Below are positions 60,740 through 64,000 of a stretch of 64,000 bases of DNA, piece by piece. This stretch comes from Heterobilharzia americana (Eukaryota; Platyhelminthes; Trematoda; Strigeidida; Schistosomatidae). The position numbers were made by a program, and so were the translations under genes. The DNA is taken from NCBI GenBank assembly GCA_944470555.2, contig OX104127.1, positions 51,388,934-51,452,933 of the forward strand, read 5' to 3'. Numbering within the stretch: position 1 is the stretch's first letter; every line of letters starts with the position of its first letter. The notes beneath the pieces were generated by a model. The model searched no databases. It had not been told where the DNA came from and saw only the letters and a list, made by a program, of their open reading frames with translations.

Positions 60740-61144
60740 TTGTTGTCTAAAGTACAACTACTGACTAGTAATCAGAGACTACGTAACCTAGTCCATCTAC
60801 AACCTGGTCAGGCTATTTGGTTGACAATGCGAACGCAATTATTCAATAGGATTGAGGCAAAAAACATGGACTTCATTCTCAAGATTTATGTTGCGCACCT
60901 ACCAGTAAGTTTACAGGAAGTGACCGTCAAAACTCCAAGATATGTGAAGATGTACAGAAGTGAAGACAACTTACTGGATGAAGCATTCTACTTTGAACAA
61001 ATGAATAGCGCATTACAATTACTTCCCACCTACGGAGGTCGGAGTAGAAACACAGCAACGACCCTCAAAAGCTGTGCGACTTATGGCCAATATAAACACT
61101 TAAGTCAAATCTACCTTCAAAAGTTAACAACCATACGAATGTGA
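60740..61144 (+). other. Unrecognised 134-codon open frame
   Basis: The frame starts MLSKVQLL and ends KLTTIRM. The composition is not low-complexity and it is longer than most chance frames here, but I see no domain, signal peptide or membrane segment. It lies just downstream of a SINE copy. It could be a fragment of a retrotransposon polyprotein or a chance frame; I cannot tell. Confidence 0.2.
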
Positions 61145-62659
61145 CGTCCAAAAATACAAATATTCATGACACGATAGCCTGACTTCTAAATCCTAAGGTC
61201 TACACATGATTTCAACGTTCGAAGCCTTCGTATGTAGTTCCAGAAGTTTCAACAACCTACCTATGCTATTATAGGCGGTATTTGCAACGCTTATCTGAAG
61301 AATGAAGTTCAAGATTAAGTTTCCGTTTATTACTTCGGAATTATTGTTTTCCAATGAATGGAAACAAAAACGTTAAAAACAACTTTATCTTACTGGTTAG
61401 GTCGAGTAATTAAGCTGATAAGCTACAGACCCAAGTGACTGCTGATATGGGCAAGAAAACCACCGTAGTCACCAATACTGTACACACACGCATCCACAAC
61501 TGTCAGTTAGGACTTTTTACCTTGGTAAATAATTAGGAAATTAGAGATGACGCTTGGCAAGTTAAAGGTGTCAAATCATGTTTGCAAAGTGCACATGATG
61601 TGGTCTGCCGAACATTACTACTGGCATTAAGAATGAGAGCACAAAAGCTGTGCGAAAAGCAATTCTACCTGGAACAAATTTTAGACCACTCACACGAACT
61701 GGCAGTGCTTGTTAGCCAGATTTCTCACAACGAACTGCATTTTGCAAACACCTAATTTGATTCCAAATATAAGTAAGCTTAACTAGCAAGTCAGAAATCG
61801 GGTGATCCGAACAACTCAGCTTTCTAAGGTGAATCAGTTCGTGTCTGCAGATAAGTTCGACCCCAAACGAGCGAAATAGCCATCTGGCGTTTAGAATACT
61901 TTGATCTGAGTAACGAGCACTGCTGATGGACGTTAGTGGTCTACTCATGTCAATCAGTAGTACACTTCGTAGTCTTTTGAAACCAAACATTATTTGAAGT
62001 GAAAATGATGACGTTTACGTGCACATCATGTAAAAATCATTAACCTTGAGGATCGGCTGGGGAAAGGGGTTAGTTAGTGGTACCTAAATAACTATATAAG
62101 TGCAGCCTAGTATATACAGATCAGATGGTAATGGGCTTTAGTTTACTTGTGAAAGATGGCAGAGTTCTACATATGAAGTAAGTAGTTCGATAGGTACCGA
62201 AACGTAGCATGTAAACTCGTTAAGTCCACTGTTGTGGTAGAAACGGGAAAATCCAGTTCACGTAATACTTTTCCAGAAACCAGACAGATACACCACAGTA
62301 CCACTTAGAACATCAACCGAATAAATACAAACAACATGCACCCAAAAGGACTACTTGATGTAAACACACAACAATTTGTTACACCAATATCCAATATTGA
62401 TAGTGCGAGCGTAGAAAACTGGTAGTTTTTGATCTCATGAGTCTAGTTCTTAGGGCTTGGTTCGAGTTTTTCGGTTCATTCCTGCAGTGGACGAGGAAAT
62501 TCCCTCTGATTTCTTGCTTTTAGCTTCGGTGAGGTGGATGTTTTGTGGGTTAGTAAGTTGTAATTTGTAGAGTGATTGGGGAGCTACGGGTTGCTACGAA
62601 GTTTAAGGAACTGCCATGACTCCTGCCTGTGTAGGTACCTGAAGGAGAATAGTAAGGTA

Positions 62660-62770
62660 GTAGTAAAAGAATGAAGAGAGAACAAAAAAAAGAAAAATAA
62701 TAATGAGGGAAGAGAAAAGGGGAGAAGAAAAGGAGGGGTGAAAAAGAGGAATAAGAACGAAAGAAAAGTA
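62660..62770. repeat. Purine-rich low-complexity tract
   Basis: An almost all-A/G stretch of about 100 bp (AAGAGAAAAGGGGAGAAG and similar). Confidence 0.7.
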
Positions 62771-64000
62771 TTTGGGAATCGCCCGAATGGTCGCGTGGGT
62801 TTGGTTCCTACAGAAGAATTAGTAGGTAATGTGGGTGTATTGAGGAGGGAGATAGTGAGTGGTAGTTAGGAGGGAGTTGGGGGGTACTGAGGTTGGTGAC
62901 TACATGAGTACGTCCGTGGTAGTCCATGCGAGGTGATATAACTGTCTAATCGTCTCTTGAATGAGCCGACTGAGGGAGCTATAACGATATGTCACGGTAA
63001 GGCATTCCATAAAACACATACTCTCACACGCTTCTTACACCCACGGTGCATGTAAAGGAAGTAAGTGTAAGCGAGAATAGCTTACATGACAATTTATATG
63101 CATAAAGTGCATTCCCTAGATGGGACAGTGGGATAAATAAAGGACAAACACAATACCACCCCCTAGTGTCTTGTTACTCAAGCTTCTTACGAAACAAACC
63201 TATCGGATAGCCTATCGTTGAGTAGGACAACGTTATATCTAAGCGCATTGATAAGCCCTGAAAACCAATAACTTACAGAAGTTGAGAAAAAGGAGTCGAG
63301 GACTATGAAGGCCTTTTAGTTGACCACTAACCTCAACATTTAATATTTGAGGTCAACTTGGTTCTACTTCATATTTTCCGCCTTTAACAAGCTGTCAATA
63401 TAAGGTAAAATGATGGAAGACTTTATGAATAATGAAACACTTCTGCAACATTCACAGTGTACTTTGAAGATGCGCAGTTATATTTGGCTGACACTAACTT
63501 CCACTGATTGCAGGAGACTGCGGGGTTTCGGAATCTTCGGTTTTGTTACTTGAATTAATTACCTCTTTCTATTTTTCATCTTCAATAGATTTGCATTGAC
63601 ATTATGGTCTGTTTGGAGCTTGAAGACTGGACTGATTAAGAAGCCATAAGTTGCTTCGAAGATTGGGAGTCTTTTTGGAACTCCTACTTGTTTAATTGTC
63701 TTAAGGAGGAGAGCAGAATAATGATAAACAAAACACACGGTATGAGTGCTTCCAAAGAAGAGTCCGTGTTGATGACATCAGTCGACTTAGCAGACAAGAC
63801 CAAGTTTTCTGGTCGAGACAAACAGATAACGAATAGTTAGCAGGCAGTTAGCAGCAGCGAGGCAGTGGGAGACTACGTGAGCTGCAGGGTGTCAGTCTGT
63901 AGACATGCATTCAGTGAGATCGGTAGCATATATTTCTGGAAATCCAACTGGGTTGAAAGCTGCATAACCAGCTCTTAATTATTTCCCCCGCAGAGGCCAC

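Larger units (their letters stand above)
59794..64000. other. Upstream of WNK: no supported gene
   Basis: Contains a SINE-B (60470-60620 minus), a 134-codon plus-strand open frame (60740-61144) that I do not recognise, and a purine-rich low-complexity tract (62660-62770). The last 2 kb has the higher GC and texture of old mobile sequence but no domain I can name. The WNK promoter and any 5' UTR exon should lie here or further right; I see no defined element. Confidence 0.4.

Noticed and set aside
61712..61990. 92-codon minus-strand frame upstream of WNK
   Set aside because: No motif, and its length is within what chance gives in 64 kb.
1..64000. CRISPR array or bacterial operon
   Set aside because: No regularly spaced direct repeats; introns, SINEs and RTE elements show animal DNA.

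Overview
This window is AT-rich animal DNA that fits the genome of a parasitic flatworm, most likely a Schistosoma species. The repeats support this: degraded RTE-type retrotransposons, Penelope-like fragments, and several tRNA-like SINE families, one of them carrying the hammerhead ribozyme known from the schistosome Sm-alpha repeats. The gene structure agrees: tiny introns (36, 35 and 45 bp) at the 5' end of the gene and multi-kilobase introns after that. I cannot name the species.

Almost the whole window is one gene on the minus strand. It encodes a WNK (with-no-lysine) serine/threonine kinase. It starts with an ATG at 59785 and runs leftwards through 17 coding exons, leaving the window at the left edge after exon 17 (2360). 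I assembled the exons by hand from splice sites and reading phase. Every junction keeps frame, and the exons sum to 7995 nt (2665 codons) without an internal stop. The order is: charged N-terminus (exon 1); kinase domain (exons 2-5); first PF2/CCT-like regulatory domain (exon 6); lysine-rich then acidic linker (exon 7); Ser/Thr/Pro/Gln-rich tail (exons 8-12), including a 47-nt small exon; second PF2/CCT-like domain (exons 13-14); and a very long Gln/Ser-rich tail (exons 15-17) containing an ordered-looking block of about 200 residues and a candidate RFIV docking motif for SPAK/OSR1-type kinases.

The kinase shows the WNK signature: Cys177 where most kinases have the subdomain II lysine, with the lysine moved into the glycine-rich loop (Lys160). 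The motif that is DLG in the WNKs I know is DFG here, so a leucine of the WNK1 chloride-binding pocket is replaced by phenylalanine.

The introns are filled with decayed mobile elements. Two stand out. One is a gapless inverted repeat of about 875 bp per arm (37452-38326 and 39613-40487) with WNK exon 10 in the loop. The other is a hammerhead-type SINE at about 7744-7790 whose conserved core residues are all present. A 5'-truncated RTE copy at 48953-49577 has a clean 13-bp target-site duplication. The region upstream of the WNK start (59800-64000) holds no gene I can support, only one SINE and unassigned sequence. I found no second convincing protein-coding gene, no genuine tRNA or rRNA gene and no CRISPR array.
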